Positions 1 to 8,028 of a stretch of DNA of 23,028 nt are shown in pieces. The notes beneath the pieces are model-generated. The model was not told the origin of the DNA. It saw only the letters and a list, made by a program, of their open reading frames with translations, and made no database searches. Within the stretch, counting starts at the first letter, position 1. Each line of letters begins with the position of its first letter. Made by a program: the position numbers and the translations under genes. Source of the DNA: Azonexus sp. (GTDB lineage: Bacteria > Pseudomonadota > Gammaproteobacteria > Burkholderiales > Rhodocyclaceae); contig JAITWU010000203.1 of NCBI GenBank assembly GCA_031285115.1, positions 1-23,028 on the forward strand, given 5' to 3'.

Positions 1-45
1 GCTCACCCGTTCGGGCGGCGCAAAGCGGTGCTTTGCGAAATCCCG

Positions 46-69
46 CCCTCACCCCGCAAGGGGAGAGGG
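46..69. repeat. GC-rich imperfect palindrome
   Basis: The arms ccctcacccc and ggggagaggg surround a gcaa loop and differ by one mismatch. A second short hairpin, gcaaagc-ggt-gctttgc, sits at 20-36. Both lie downstream of the trkH tail on its strand, so they could serve as terminator-like or dispersed intergenic repeat sequence. There is no T-run, so intrinsic termination is not supported. I see no credible gene in 1-171. Confidence 0.35.
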
Positions 70-171
70 ATGATCGCGCCGGGGTGGTTGTGGCGTATGA
101 GCTTTGTGCAGTGGCCCAGCAAAATTCCAGCCGCGCCTTTCCGGCAGGAAGGGGCGGCCAGCCAGTGACTC

Positions 172-249
172 TCACTTGCGCCAGAAAGCGGGCGTCAGCA
201 CAACCAGCAGGGTGAAAATTTCGAGACGCCCGAGCAGCATCGGCTCTAG
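172..249 (-). pseudogene. trkH: C-terminal remnant of TrkH potassium transporter
   Basis: The minus strand reads EPMLLGRLEIFTLL followed by VVLTPAFWRK and a TGA stop at 172-174. From memory this is the characteristic carboxyl end of TrkH, the membrane subunit of the Trk potassium uptake system (last helix ending in TPAFWRK or TPAFWR). Upstream (right), the reading frame runs into the 3' end of the exonuclease gene and the TrkH similarity stops at about 245, so only about 25 codons remain of a protein of roughly 480 residues. There is no start or ribosome binding site, and it should not be functional. It marks an old rearrangement or deletion junction, or an assembly join. The family assignment rests on a short but distinctive stretch. 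Confidence 0.6.
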
Positions 250-899
250 CCCACCCGCCCCAACAAACTGCTGGCGCGGGATTCGGCGATGAGGGTGGCG
301 GCGGTGTCAAATCCTTTACTGGTGGCTTTGGCGAGTGTCATTTGCAACAGACGGGCGAGCAGCAGGGTGTTTTCCATGGCGTCGCGGCGACCGGCGCCGG
401 GGTTGAGGCTGAGTTTTTCCAGCCAGTAATCGAGCGGTTGCACAGCGTCGCCCCGCTTGCCGAAGAGAATCGGCAAGAGCCAGGCGAGGTCGATCCATTG
501 CGGCTGGAAATTGACGCCGAGATATTCCTGACAGGCGGGCTGGAGAAGGCCGCTGACATAAGGCGCGTGATACGTGACCAGCGGCGCTTTGGCGGCGTAA
601 CCGAGAAAGGCGAGGAGCTTTTCTGCAACCGCGCCATCGGCAAAATCGGCGTAGAACGCGTCGACAGGCGTCATCCGGCCCTGATGGACGGCCACTGCGG
701 CGATGCCGCTCATGTGCTTATCCGCCGCCTCGCCGCTGGCGGCAATGTCGACTACCAGATAACGGGTCTGAAAATGCCCGGCTTCCAGTGAGGGGGGCTT
801 CTTTTCGCGCCAGGCGGCGAGCGCGGCCTGGGCGGCGGCGGGCAGTTGTTCCGGGGCCGAATTGCCGAAGAGCATTTTTTTGATGTCGAACATGCTCAT
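246..899 (-). CDS. Degenerate DnaQ-fold 3'-5' exonuclease-like protein
   Basis: This 217-aa protein has the layout of the DnaQ/DEDDh exonuclease domain found beside DUF294 proteins. Motif I is at residues 48-55 (LVVDIAAS), motif II at about 110-119 (YHAPYVSGLL) and motif III at about 171-182 (RRDAMENTLLLA). Only Asp51 of the usual acidic set remains: the expected Glu of DxE is Ala53, the motif II Asp is Val115, the motif III His is Arg172 and the last Asp is Asn177. Length and fold signals are otherwise normal, and the ORF is open. I infer a catalytically dead paralogue used for binding or regulation. The start ATG overlaps the upstream DUF294 stop in an ATGA (896-899), showing translational coupling. 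A second Met three codons in is possible. Confidence 0.8.
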   Translation of the reverse strand: MSMFDIKKMLFGNSAPEQLPAAAQAALAAWREKKPPSLEAGHFQTRYLVVDIAASGEAADKHMSGIAAVAVHQGRMTPVDAFYADFADGAVAEKLLAFLGYAAKAPLVTYHAPYVSGLLQPACQEYLGVNFQPQWIDLAWLLPILFGKRGDAVQPLDYWLEKLSLNPGAGRRDAMENTLLLARLLQMTLAKATSKGFDTAATLIAESRASSLLGRVG

Positions 900-2839
900 T
901 GCACCTGATAGTCGAGTTTCAGGCGCGACTGGAGTTTTCGCGCCTGACGGAAGGATTCTTTGAGAATGCGGCGGTCGAGTTCGTTGAGTTTTTCAGGATC
1001 AATCAGGTTGTCGCCCTGCCGCCCCGGCTCGCCTTCGAGGTACTGGTGTTGCAGGCGCAGCAACTGGATGAAGTTGAGGCCGTCGAGCATGGCGTTGATA
1101 CCCCCGGCCAGCGCCGGCAGGCGCTGCGAAGCCTGGCGCAGGCGTTGCTGGGTATTGGTGGCGGCAACGCCGGAAGCCAGCGCGTAAATGCGGGCGACGT
1201 CGACAAAAATGCGCGAGCCGTATTTTTTCAGGTCGATCTTGCCCGGATGACCGGCTTCGAGATCGGTGAGGAAATCGCGGATTTTGCCGAGCGGCGGGCT
1301 GACATCGAGGGCATTGCGGGCCATTGCCTGCAAAAAGAGGGGCGTCGCCGCCGCCTGGTCGAGCAGATGACGGCGCATGGCCTCCGCCAGTTCACCCCTG
1401 CCCCACAGCGGGCGAAAGTCGAAAAAGATGCTGGCGTTCAAGAGGGCGGTCGGCACGGGTTTTCTCACCCATTCGCTGAACTGCGTCCGCCACTCATCGA
1501 GGGTCAGACACCATTCCGGGTTGCTGGCCATGATATTGCCCTTGCACAGCGGAAAGCCGATGGCGTCGAGGCCGTTGTTCACGTCTTGGGCAAAAGCCAG
1601 AAAACGCGCCTTGAGCGCGGCTTTATCTTCGCCCGGCGGCGCTGTGAAAACGATGCCGTTATCCTGATCGGTGCTGAAAGTCTGCTCATCGCGCCCTTCC
1701 GAGCCGAAGGCGAGCCACGCCCAGTCGATGCCGACAAAGCTGTGATGTTCGAGATTGAGCGAGATGACGCGCCGCGTCAGCGCGTCATTCAAGGTCGAGA
1801 TGAATTGCGTCAACTGTTCAGCGCCAATGCCTTGGGCCAGCATATTGAAGGCCAGTTGGCGCACATCCGCCGCCGACTGGCGGAGCGCCGCGACATCGGG
1901 GGCTACTTCGATGGTCTGGCGAATCTGGCGCAAACCGACGCGCTGCAAGGCAAACAAATCGCGCTCAGAAACGATGCCGGAAAGCCGTCCGGCCAAGTCA
2001 GTGACCAGCACATGACGGATGCCGCGCGTCGCCATGCCGAGCATCGCGTCATAGGCCGTGGCGTGTTCGCCGAGCGCCAGCGGCGAGGGCGACATCGCCG
2101 CGCTGATCGGCGTATCGAGCGGCAAATTGGCGAGCACGACGCGGTCGAGCAGATCGCTGCGGGTAAAGATGCCAAGCGGTTTTTGTTCGGCGTCGCAGAT
2201 GACAATGGAGCCGACAGCGGCCCGCGACATGGCTTCGAGCGCCTCGCGCAACGGCGTTTCTGGCCGTGTCGCCAGCGGATTTCTGACGCCGATGCCGGAA
2301 AGCGGCGAATTGAGCGTCTGCTGCTCGCTCGCCTTCTGCGCGAACTGCTGCTGCAACTGCTGCCGCGACTGGTCGAGCAGGCTGGCGATGTACTGCGTGC
2401 AAAAGAGGTTCAATTCCGGGCTGCTCGCCATCAGGCTGAGAAAATCCTCGGCTGGCAGGCGGTAGCAGAAAGTATCTTCCAGCGCCGTGTAAACATTGGT
2501 CGTTGGCCGTCCCGCCGTCACCGAACCAATCGGGAAGCTCTCCCCGGCGCCCAGGGTGAAGATCGAATACTCCGTCACCACCACCTCGCCCGCCTGCCGC
2601 GCCTGCACCTTGCCGGATTCGATCAGGTAAAAGAAGCGAACCTTGCCCGCATCCGGCCCGACAATCTCGCTGCCCGCCGGGTAGAAGGTGATCTCCGCCT
2701 TATCGGCAAAGGCTTGCAGCGCCGCCGCCGCCATCTTGTCGAAGGGCGGGTGCTGGCGCAGAAAAGCCTGCGTATTGCCAGCCATCCGCCGCTGCCCCTC
2801 GGCGCGCAGGAGGTCGTGTTTTTCGTACTGTTCAGTCAT
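896..2839 (-). CDS. cNMP-binding/CBS/DUF294 nucleotidyltransferase-like protein
   Basis: This is a cytosolic 647-aa multidomain signalling protein. Domains in order are a cyclic-nucleotide-binding-like domain (about 33-150), two CBS domains (about 185-240 and 248-300), a DUF294 nucleotidyltransferase-like domain (about 325-460) with the signature GSEGRDEQ at 379-386 and TDQDN at 390-394, and the DUF294 C-terminal helical domain (about 490-640). The GS...DxD pattern matches GlnD-like nucleotidyltransferases, so metal-binding Asp391 and Asp393 are present. The substrate is unknown. Relatives sit next to exonuclease, actP and acs genes in proteobacteria, pointing to acetate or carbon-status signalling. 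A GGGAGA ribosome binding site lies about 10 nt before the ATG. The gap to marR upstream is 58 nt, so co-transcription is possible. Confidence 0.9.
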   Translation of the reverse strand: MTEQYEKHDLLRAEGQRRMAGNTQAFLRQHPPFDKMAAAALQAFADKAEITFYPAGSEIVGPDAGKVRFFYLIESGKVQARQAGEVVVTEYSIFTLGAGESFPIGSVTAGRPTTNVYTALEDTFCYRLPAEDFLSLMASSPELNLFCTQYIASLLDQSRQQLQQQFAQKASEQQTLNSPLSGIGVRNPLATRPETPLREALEAMSRAAVGSIVICDAEQKPLGIFTRSDLLDRVVLANLPLDTPISAAMSPSPLALGEHATAYDAMLGMATRGIRHVLVTDLAGRLSGIVSERDLFALQRVGLRQIRQTIEVAPDVAALRQSAADVRQLAFNMLAQGIGAEQLTQFISTLNDALTRRVISLNLEHHSFVGIDWAWLAFGSEGRDEQTFSTDQDNGIVFTAPPGEDKAALKARFLAFAQDVNNGLDAIGFPLCKGNIMASNPEWCLTLDEWRTQFSEWVRKPVPTALLNASIFFDFRPLWGRGELAEAMRRHLLDQAAATPLFLQAMARNALDVSPPLGKIRDFLTDLEAGHPGKIDLKKYGSRIFVDVARIYALASGVAATNTQQRLRQASQRLPALAGGINAMLDGLNFIQLLRLQHQYLEGEPGRQGDNLIDPEKLNELDRRILKESFRQARKLQSRLKLDYQVQ

Positions 2840-2897
2840 TTTTCGCCATCTCCCTTTTTGATGGGACGCAGTTTATGCCACCTGCGCCATCCGTGGA

Positions 2898-3359
2898 CTA
2901 ATCGCCTTTCCGCTCCCCCTCGGCAAACCGGCGCAGTAGGGTCTGGAAAAGATCGAATTCTTCGCGGCTGAAACCGCGCAGGTGCTGGTTGAGGCTCTCG
3001 GTGATGATATGCGGAATTTTTTGCGCCAGACGGTGGCCTTCTTCGGTCAGTTCGATGTCGACGACGCGGCGATCAGAGGCGTTGCGTTGGCGGGTGATGA
3101 GTTTTTTGTTTTCGAGCCGATCCAACATGCGCGTCATGGTGCTGGTGTCGACGTTGTGGCAGCGTGAAAGTTGAGCCGCCGTGGAGGCTTTGCCGTTGGC
3201 GAGCAAAACGAGCGGCCCCCATTGCAGCGAAGTCAGACCAAGATCGGCGACTTTTTCATCGACGGTGCGGTGGAAGGCTTGAACGCCTTGTTTCATAAGC
3301 GCGGCGACGGATTTTCCGACGGCATAGGTTTCACTGCTGTAAAAATTTTTCTGCGCCAT
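2898..3359 (-). CDS. MarR-family transcriptional regulator
   Basis: This 153-aa protein is of typical MarR length. It has a winged helix-turn-helix core at about residues 40-110, including the recognition-helix region NVDTSTMTRMLDRLENKKLI and the wing motif NASDRRVVDIELTEEG (Asp96-Arg97-Arg98). MarR proteins bind palindromic operators as dimers and usually release DNA on binding small phenolic or drug-like ligands. It is divergent from the RND pump across a 178-bp intergenic region containing palindromes, so it most likely represses the pump and itself. The inducer cannot be deduced. The downstream DUF294 gene is on the same strand 58 nt away and may be read through. Confidence 0.92.
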   Translation of the reverse strand: MAQKNFYSSETYAVGKSVAALMKQGVQAFHRTVDEKVADLGLTSLQWGPLVLLANGKASTAAQLSRCHNVDTSTMTRMLDRLENKKLITRQRNASDRRVVDIELTEEGHRLAQKIPHIITESLNQHLRGFSREEFDLFQTLLRRFAEGERKGD

Positions 3360-3406
3360 GAGTTCCGTACCGGGAAATTTTTTCCATCAATTGTGACATC
3401 GGCATT

Positions 3407-3438
3407 AGTATACTGCATATGCAACTATTGCCGTTGCA
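3407..3438. promoter_or_regulatory. Candidate marR/RND promoter-operator
   Basis: AGTATACT (3407-3414) is its own reverse complement, so a TATACT -10-like hexamer occurs on both strands. It is followed by TGCATATGCA (3414-3423) and an overlapping inverted repeat TGCAAC-N7-GTTGCA (3420-3425 and 3433-3438). Nested palindromes between divergent genes, one encoding MarR, are what a MarR operator looks like. No good -35 box is visible in either direction. Inference only. Confidence 0.45.
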
Positions 3439-3447
3439 ATCTACAGG

Positions 3448-3495
3448 GAACCTCTGCATCAAGCCCGTTTGCGGTCAGGCTTGATGCAGAGGTTC
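3448..3495. repeat. Perfect 18-bp inverted repeat in RND leader
   Basis: The arms gaacctctgcatcaagcc (3448-3465) and ggcttgatgcagaggttc (3478-3495) are perfectly complementary around a 12-nt loop. The element lies between the presumed promoter and the RND start codon, so the mRNA leader would form a very stable hairpin ending 42 nt before the ATG. No T-run follows on either strand, so it is not a standard terminator. It could be a miniature mobile-element relic or a 5'-UTR regulatory or stability element. No target-site duplication is visible. Confidence 0.75.
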
Positions 3496-3537
3496 TTTAA
3501 TGGGCGGCAAAAGTAGATCAACTGTGCTGGAAAAGCT

Positions 3538-6500
3538 ATGCAAAATATCGTCAAAATCGCCCTGAGTCGGCCTTACACCTTCATCGTGATGTCGGTGTTG
3601 CTGCTCATCATGGGCGTTTTCTCCGCGCTGCGGACTTCGGTCGACATTTTTCCTGACATCCCGATTCCGGTCATTGCCGTCGCCTGGCAATACACCGGTC
3701 TGCCGCCCGACGATATGGCGGGACGCATCACGACGCTGTATGAGCGGGTGCTGACCACAACCGTGAACGACATCGAGCATATCGAGGCGAACTCCTACAC
3801 CGGCTTCGGCATCGTCAAGATTTTCTTTCACCCCAACGTCAACATCGCCACCGCCAACGCCCAGGTAACGGCGATATCACAAACCATCGTCAAGCAGATG
3901 CCGCCCGGCACGACGCCGCCGCTCATCCTCAATTACAACGCTTCGACGGTGCCGATTCTGCAGGTGGCGTTATCAGGAAAAGGGCTGACCGAACAGGCGC
4001 TGGGCGACCTCGGTCTCAATGTGGTTCGCACTGGCCTCGTGACAGTACAGGGAGCGGCGATTCCCTTCCCTTTTGGCGGCAAGCAGCGGCAGGTGCAGCT
4101 TGATCTCGATTCCCACGCCATGCAGGCGCGCGGCCTTTCGGGGCAGGATGTGGCGAACGCGCTGGCGGCGCAAAATCTGATTCTGCCAATCGGCACGCAG
4201 AAAATCGGCAGTCACGAATACACGCTCAGTCTCAATAACGCGCCTTCGGCGATCGAGGAACTCAACAACCTGCCGATCAAGTCGGTCAAAGGCGCGATGG
4301 TGTACATGCGTGATGTCGCCCGCGTCCATGACGGTAATCCGCCGCAGACCAATATCGTGCATGTCGATGGCGACCGTTCGGTGCTCATGTCGGTGCTCAA
4401 AAATGGCGAGACCTCGACGCTCGATATTGTTTCCGGCATCAAGGACAAATTGAAGGAAATGCAGCCGGCGCTGCCGGAGACGCTGACGGTCAAACCGATC
4501 AACGATCAGTCGCTGTTCGTGCGGGCGGCGATCAAGGGCGTGGTGGCCGAGGGGGCGATTGCCGCCGCCTTGACCAGTTTGATGATCCTGCTTTTTCTCG
4601 GTAGCTGGCGCTCGACCGTCATCATTGCTATTTCGATTCCGCTCTCCATTCTGGGCGCCATCGCCATGCTCGCCGCCGTCGGCGAGACGCTCAACATCAT
4701 GACCCTGGGCGGCCTGGCGCTGGCCGTCGGCATCCTGGTCGATGATGCGACGGTGACGATTGAAAACATCAACTGGCATCTTGAACAGGGCAAAGCCGTG
4801 GTGCCTGCGATCCTCGATGGCGCGCGGCAGATCGTGACGCCCGCTTTTGTCTCGATGCTGTGCATCTGCATCGTCTTTGTGCCGATGTTTCTGCTCGAAG
4901 GCGTGGCGCGTTTTCTTTTTGTGCCGATGGCGCTGGCCGTGATGTTTGCGATGGTGACTTCTTTCATCCTGTCGCGGACGCTGGTGCCGACCATGGCCAT
5001 GTACATGCTGCGGCCGCACAAGCCACATACCGACCTGCACGGCAACGACGAGGCGCTGCCGCCGTCGAAGAATCCGCTGGTGCGTTTTCAGCGCGGGTTT
5101 GAGGAAAAATTTGAGCGTTTCCGCGATGGCTACCGCGATATTCTCAGGCTGGCGCTCGCCAATCGCCGCAGATTCGTGATTGGTTTTATCGGTTTTGTGC
5201 TGCTTTCATCGGCCTTGATACCTTTTCTTGGCCGCAACTTTTTCCCGTCCGTCGATAGCGGCCAGATTCTCATGCACGCCCGTGTGCCGATTGGCACGCG
5301 CATCGAAGAAACCGCTGAACGCTTCGCCAAAATCGAGGAGGCGATTCGGCAAACCATTCCGCCCGATCAGATCGAATCGCTGGTAGACAATATCGGTATG
5401 CCGATCAGCTCGATCAACCTGACTTACAACAACACCGGCGTCATCGGCTCGCAGGATGGCGATATTTCCATCGCCCTCAAGGAAGGCCATCCGCCAACCG
5501 AGGATTACGTCCAAACTTTGCGCGAACGGCTGCCCAGGCTTTTTCCCGGCACGGCCTTTTCTTTTCCGCCAGCGGACATCGTCAGCCAGATTCTCAATTT
5601 TGGCGCGCCAGCGCCGATTGACATCCAGATTCGCGGCAGCAAGATGGATGAGAATTTCACCTATGCCAATCTGCTCCTGGAAAAAATCCGCCGGGTGCCG
5701 GGCGTGGTCGATGCGCGAATTCAGCAGGCGCGCACGGCGCCCAAGTTCAACATCAATCTCGACCGCAACCGGGCGCAGGACGTTGGCCTGACCGCGCGTG
5801 ACGTGACTAACAGCCTGGTCGTGAGCCTTGCTGGCAGTTCGCAGGTCGCGCCGACTTTCTGGCTCAATCCGGCCAATGGCGTCTCTTACCCCATTGTGAT
5901 GCAAACGCCGCAATATCAACTCGACAATCTGACCGCGCTCGCCAACCTGCCCATCGGCAACAGCGCCTCCGGCAGGCCGCCGCAGACCCTGGGCGCAATT
6001 GCCCGCTTTGATCGCAGCATGTCGAACGCGGTAGTCAGTCAGTACGATATTCAAACCATGGTGCAAATCCGCGCCAGTACACAAGGACGCGACCTCGGCG
6101 CGGTCTCGGCGGAAATCAGCAAAATACTCAAAGAAACCGCCGGAGAAACGCCCAAGGGCGCCAAAGTCGTCATGCTGGGCCAGGTGCAGACCATGAACGA
6201 CTCCTTCTCCGGCCTCCTGTTCGGCCTCATCGGCGCAATCGTGCTGATTTACCTGTTGATCGTGGTGAACTTCCAGTCGTGGAGCGACCCGTTCGTCATC
6301 ATCATGGCGCTGCCTGCGGCGCTGGCCGGTATCGTCTGGATGCTGTTCGCCACTTACACGCCGCTCTCCGTTCCGGCGCTGACCGGGGCCATCATGTGCA
6401 TGGGCGTGGCGACGGCCAACAGCGTGCTCGTCATCAGCTTTGCCCGCGAAAGGCTCGCCGCGCTTGGCAACGCCACCGAGGCCGCCATCGAAGCCGGTTT

Positions 6501-6744
6501 CGTGCGCTTCCGCCCGGTGCTGATGACGGCGCTCGCCATGATTATCGGCATGACGCCGATGGCGCTGGGTCTGGGCGACGGCGGCGAGCAGAACGCGCCC
6601 CTGGGCCGCGCCGTGATCGGCGGCCTGATCTTCGCCACCATCGCCACCCTGCTCTTTGTGCCGGTGGTCTTCAGCATCGTCCATCGCCATTACAAAAAAC
6701 CTGAAATCGACCCTTTGCTCAACGGAGAAACCCATGCCATCTGA
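3538..6744 (+). CDS. RND-family multidrug/solute efflux permease
   Basis: This 1068-aa inner-membrane, proton-driven transporter has the duplicated RND plan. Each half has one transmembrane helix (about 10-30 in the first), a large periplasmic porter/docking domain, then a helix bundle (about 340-500 in the first half). The TM4 proton-relay acids are present (VDDATVTIEN, Asp402-Asp403). The position of AcrB Lys940 in TM10 is Ala960 (GVATANSVLVISFARE). I have seen this in a lineage of HAE-like pumps, so it is a subfamily trait rather than damage. The gene is divergent from marR and overlaps the adaptor gene by 11 nt. The order permease-then-adaptor is less usual than adaptor-permease-outer-membrane factor. 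Substrate unknown. A weak GGAAA site precedes the ATG. Confidence 0.93.
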   Translation: MQNIVKIALSRPYTFIVMSVLLLIMGVFSALRTSVDIFPDIPIPVIAVAWQYTGLPPDDMAGRITTLYERVLTTTVNDIEHIEANSYTGFGIVKIFFHPNVNIATANAQVTAISQTIVKQMPPGTTPPLILNYNASTVPILQVALSGKGLTEQALGDLGLNVVRTGLVTVQGAAIPFPFGGKQRQVQLDLDSHAMQARGLSGQDVANALAAQNLILPIGTQKIGSHEYTLSLNNAPSAIEELNNLPIKSVKGAMVYMRDVARVHDGNPPQTNIVHVDGDRSVLMSVLKNGETSTLDIVSGIKDKLKEMQPALPETLTVKPINDQSLFVRAAIKGVVAEGAIAAALTSLMILLFLGSWRSTVIIAISIPLSILGAIAMLAAVGETLNIMTLGGLALAVGILVDDATVTIENINWHLEQGKAVVPAILDGARQIVTPAFVSMLCICIVFVPMFLLEGVARFLFVPMALAVMFAMVTSFILSRTLVPTMAMYMLRPHKPHTDLHGNDEALPPSKNPLVRFQRGFEEKFERFRDGYRDILRLALANRRRFVIGFIGFVLLSSALIPFLGRNFFPSVDSGQILMHARVPIGTRIEETAERFAKIEEAIRQTIPPDQIESLVDNIGMPISSINLTYNNTGVIGSQDGDISIALKEGHPPTEDYVQTLRERLPRLFPGTAFSFPPADIVSQILNFGAPAPIDIQIRGSKMDENFTYANLLLEKIRRVPGVVDARIQQARTAPKFNINLDRNRAQDVGLTARDVTNSLVVSLAGSSQVAPTFWLNPANGVSYPIVMQTPQYQLDNLTALANLPIGNSASGRPPQTLGAIARFDRSMSNAVVSQYDIQTMVQIRASTQGRDLGAVSAEISKILKETAGETPKGAKVVMLGQVQTMNDSFSGLLFGLIGAIVLIYLLIVVNFQSWSDPFVIIMALPAALAGIVWMLFATYTPLSVPALTGAIMCMGVATANSVLVISFARERLAALGNATEAAIEAGFVRFRPVLMTALAMIIGMTPMALGLGDGGEQNAPLGRAVIGGLIFATIATLLFVPVVFSIVHRHYKKPEIDPLLNGETHAI

Positions 6745-7924
6745 TCACCCGCAAAACCAATCCCGCCGCGCCTTGCGCACCGGCGGTCTGGTCGCCATGA
6801 CGCTGGCGGCAGTGATCGTGGTCATCGGCATTGTGACGCGCGTCGGCGATGGTAAAAAGCTCGAAGCCTGGACGGAGGAACAAGCCCTGGCCAACGTCAG
6901 CGTGGTCACGCCGGGTGCAACCGATACGGCATCTTCCATCGACTTGCCAGCGCGTTTTGAGGCTTACATCCGCGCGCCGATCTATGCCCGCACCAGCGGC
7001 TATCTCAAAAAATGGTATGTCGACATCGGCGCCAAAGTACGCGCCGGACAGGTGCTGGCCGACCTCGAAACGCCGGATCTCGACCAGCAACTGCTGCAAG
7101 CCCGCGCCGACCTCGCTACCGCCAAGGCCAATGAGGCGCTGGCCAAGACGACTGCGGATCGCTGGACATCTCTCCTCGATTCAGGCTCGGGCGCAGTAGC
7201 GCCGCAGGAAGTAGACGAGAAAAAGGGCGATTACGCAGCCAAACAGGCCGTCGCCAAGGCGGCGCTTGCCAATGTTGATCGTCTCATCGCCACCAAGGGC
7301 TTCGCGCATCTGGTCGCGCCGTTCGACGGCGCCGTTACCGCCCGCAACACCGATGTCGGCGCACTCGTCAGCGAAGGCGGCGGCGCCAACAGTCCGGCGC
7401 TGTTTGAGGTTTCCGACACCCGCAAGCTGCGCCTGTTCGTCAACATCCCGCAGAACCATGCGTTCAGCATCAAGCCCGGCGTTACGACAGCGACCATCAC
7501 TGTGCCGGAACACCCTGGACAGACCTTCACGGCAACCGTCGAATCCAGCGCCCAAGCGGTTGATAGCGCCTCGAACTCGATGCTGGTGCAACTGATCGTA
7601 GACAACCGCAACAACCAGTTGCTGTCCGGTGGCTATGCCAATGTCAGCTTCAAACTGCCGAACGCAGTAACCGCCCTCAGCATTCCGTCGAGTGCGCTGA
7701 TTTTCAACAAGTCCGGTCTGCAAGTCGCAACAGTGGGCGATGGCAACAAGGTCAAGTTGAATCCCGTGACCATCGCCCGCGACCTGGGTCGAACCGTGGA
7801 AATCGGCAGCGGCTTGACGCCCGCCGATCAGGTCATCGAAAACCCGCCGGACGGCGTTGTCGATGGGCAAATGGTGCGTGTGGCCGAGAACGAGAAGAAA
7901 GAGCAGTCGGCGGCAAAACATTGA
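6734..7924 (+). CDS. RND periplasmic adaptor (membrane fusion protein)
   Basis: The HlyD/AcrA-type adaptor has 396 aa when started at ATG 6734, which has a GGAG site 6 nt upstream. A longer reading from 6656 lies inside the permease gene and lacks a site. An N-terminal helix at about 17-36 anchors it or acts as a signal. There is no lipobox Cys, so it is probably not a lipoprotein. Then come a lipoyl/barrel-sandwich half (YARTSGYLKKWYVDIGAKVRAG), an alpha-helical hairpin at about 115-180, a second lipoyl half and beta-barrel, and a membrane-proximal domain. It would connect the permease to an outer-membrane channel of the TolC type, which is not encoded here, so the partner must be supplied elsewhere. 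Confidence 0.92.
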   Translation: MPSDHPQNQSRRALRTGGLVAMTLAAVIVVIGIVTRVGDGKKLEAWTEEQALANVSVVTPGATDTASSIDLPARFEAYIRAPIYARTSGYLKKWYVDIGAKVRAGQVLADLETPDLDQQLLQARADLATAKANEALAKTTADRWTSLLDSGSGAVAPQEVDEKKGDYAAKQAVAKAALANVDRLIATKGFAHLVAPFDGAVTARNTDVGALVSEGGGANSPALFEVSDTRKLRLFVNIPQNHAFSIKPGVTTATITVPEHPGQTFTATVESSAQAVDSASNSMLVQLIVDNRNNQLLSGGYANVSFKLPNAVTALSIPSSALIFNKSGLQVATVGDGNKVKLNPVTIARDLGRTVEIGSGLTPADQVIENPPDGVVDGQMVRVAENEKKEQSAAKH

Positions 7925-7970
7925 ATCGCGCATGATCGGAGCGGGGTAGCCCACGTTTTCCCAAGTTTTC

Positions 7971-8006
7971 TGGACACCTCCTTATTTTTGTCATACATTT
8001 ATGACA
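7971..8006 (+). promoter_or_regulatory. Toxin-antitoxin promoter with overlapping operator
   Basis: TGGACA (7971-7976) and TACATT (7994-7999) are separated by 17 nt and match sigma-70 boxes at 5/6 and 4/6. The inverted repeat TGTCAT-N6-ATGACA (7989-7994 and 8001-8006) covers the -10 box. This fits negative autoregulation by the ribbon-helix-helix antitoxin encoded 23 nt downstream. Confidence 0.55.
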
Positions 8007-8028
8007 GAACTGGGAATTGGAATCAACC

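Noticed and set aside
33..292. Short plus-strand ORFs at the left edge
   Set aside because: They run across palindromes and the trkH remnant in the wrong direction and have no similarity I recognise.
896..899. Possible frameshift between DUF294 and exonuclease genes
   Set aside because: The 4-nt ATGA overlap is a normal coupled start/stop; both proteins are full length.
899..2971. Long plus-strand open frame (690 codons) opposite the DUF294 gene
   Set aside because: It is a GC-rich antisense shadow of a well-supported multidomain gene; its translation is Arg-rich, low in recognisable domains, and has no ribosome binding site.
3448..3495. Intrinsic terminator reading of the long hairpin
   Set aside because: There is no T-run on either strand and it lies upstream of a start codon in a divergent region.
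5206..6735. Long minus-strand open frame opposite the RND permease (and another at 3973-5040)
   Set aside because: It is a His/Asp/Arg-rich antisense translation typical of codon-bias shadows; the plus strand encodes a clear RND transporter.
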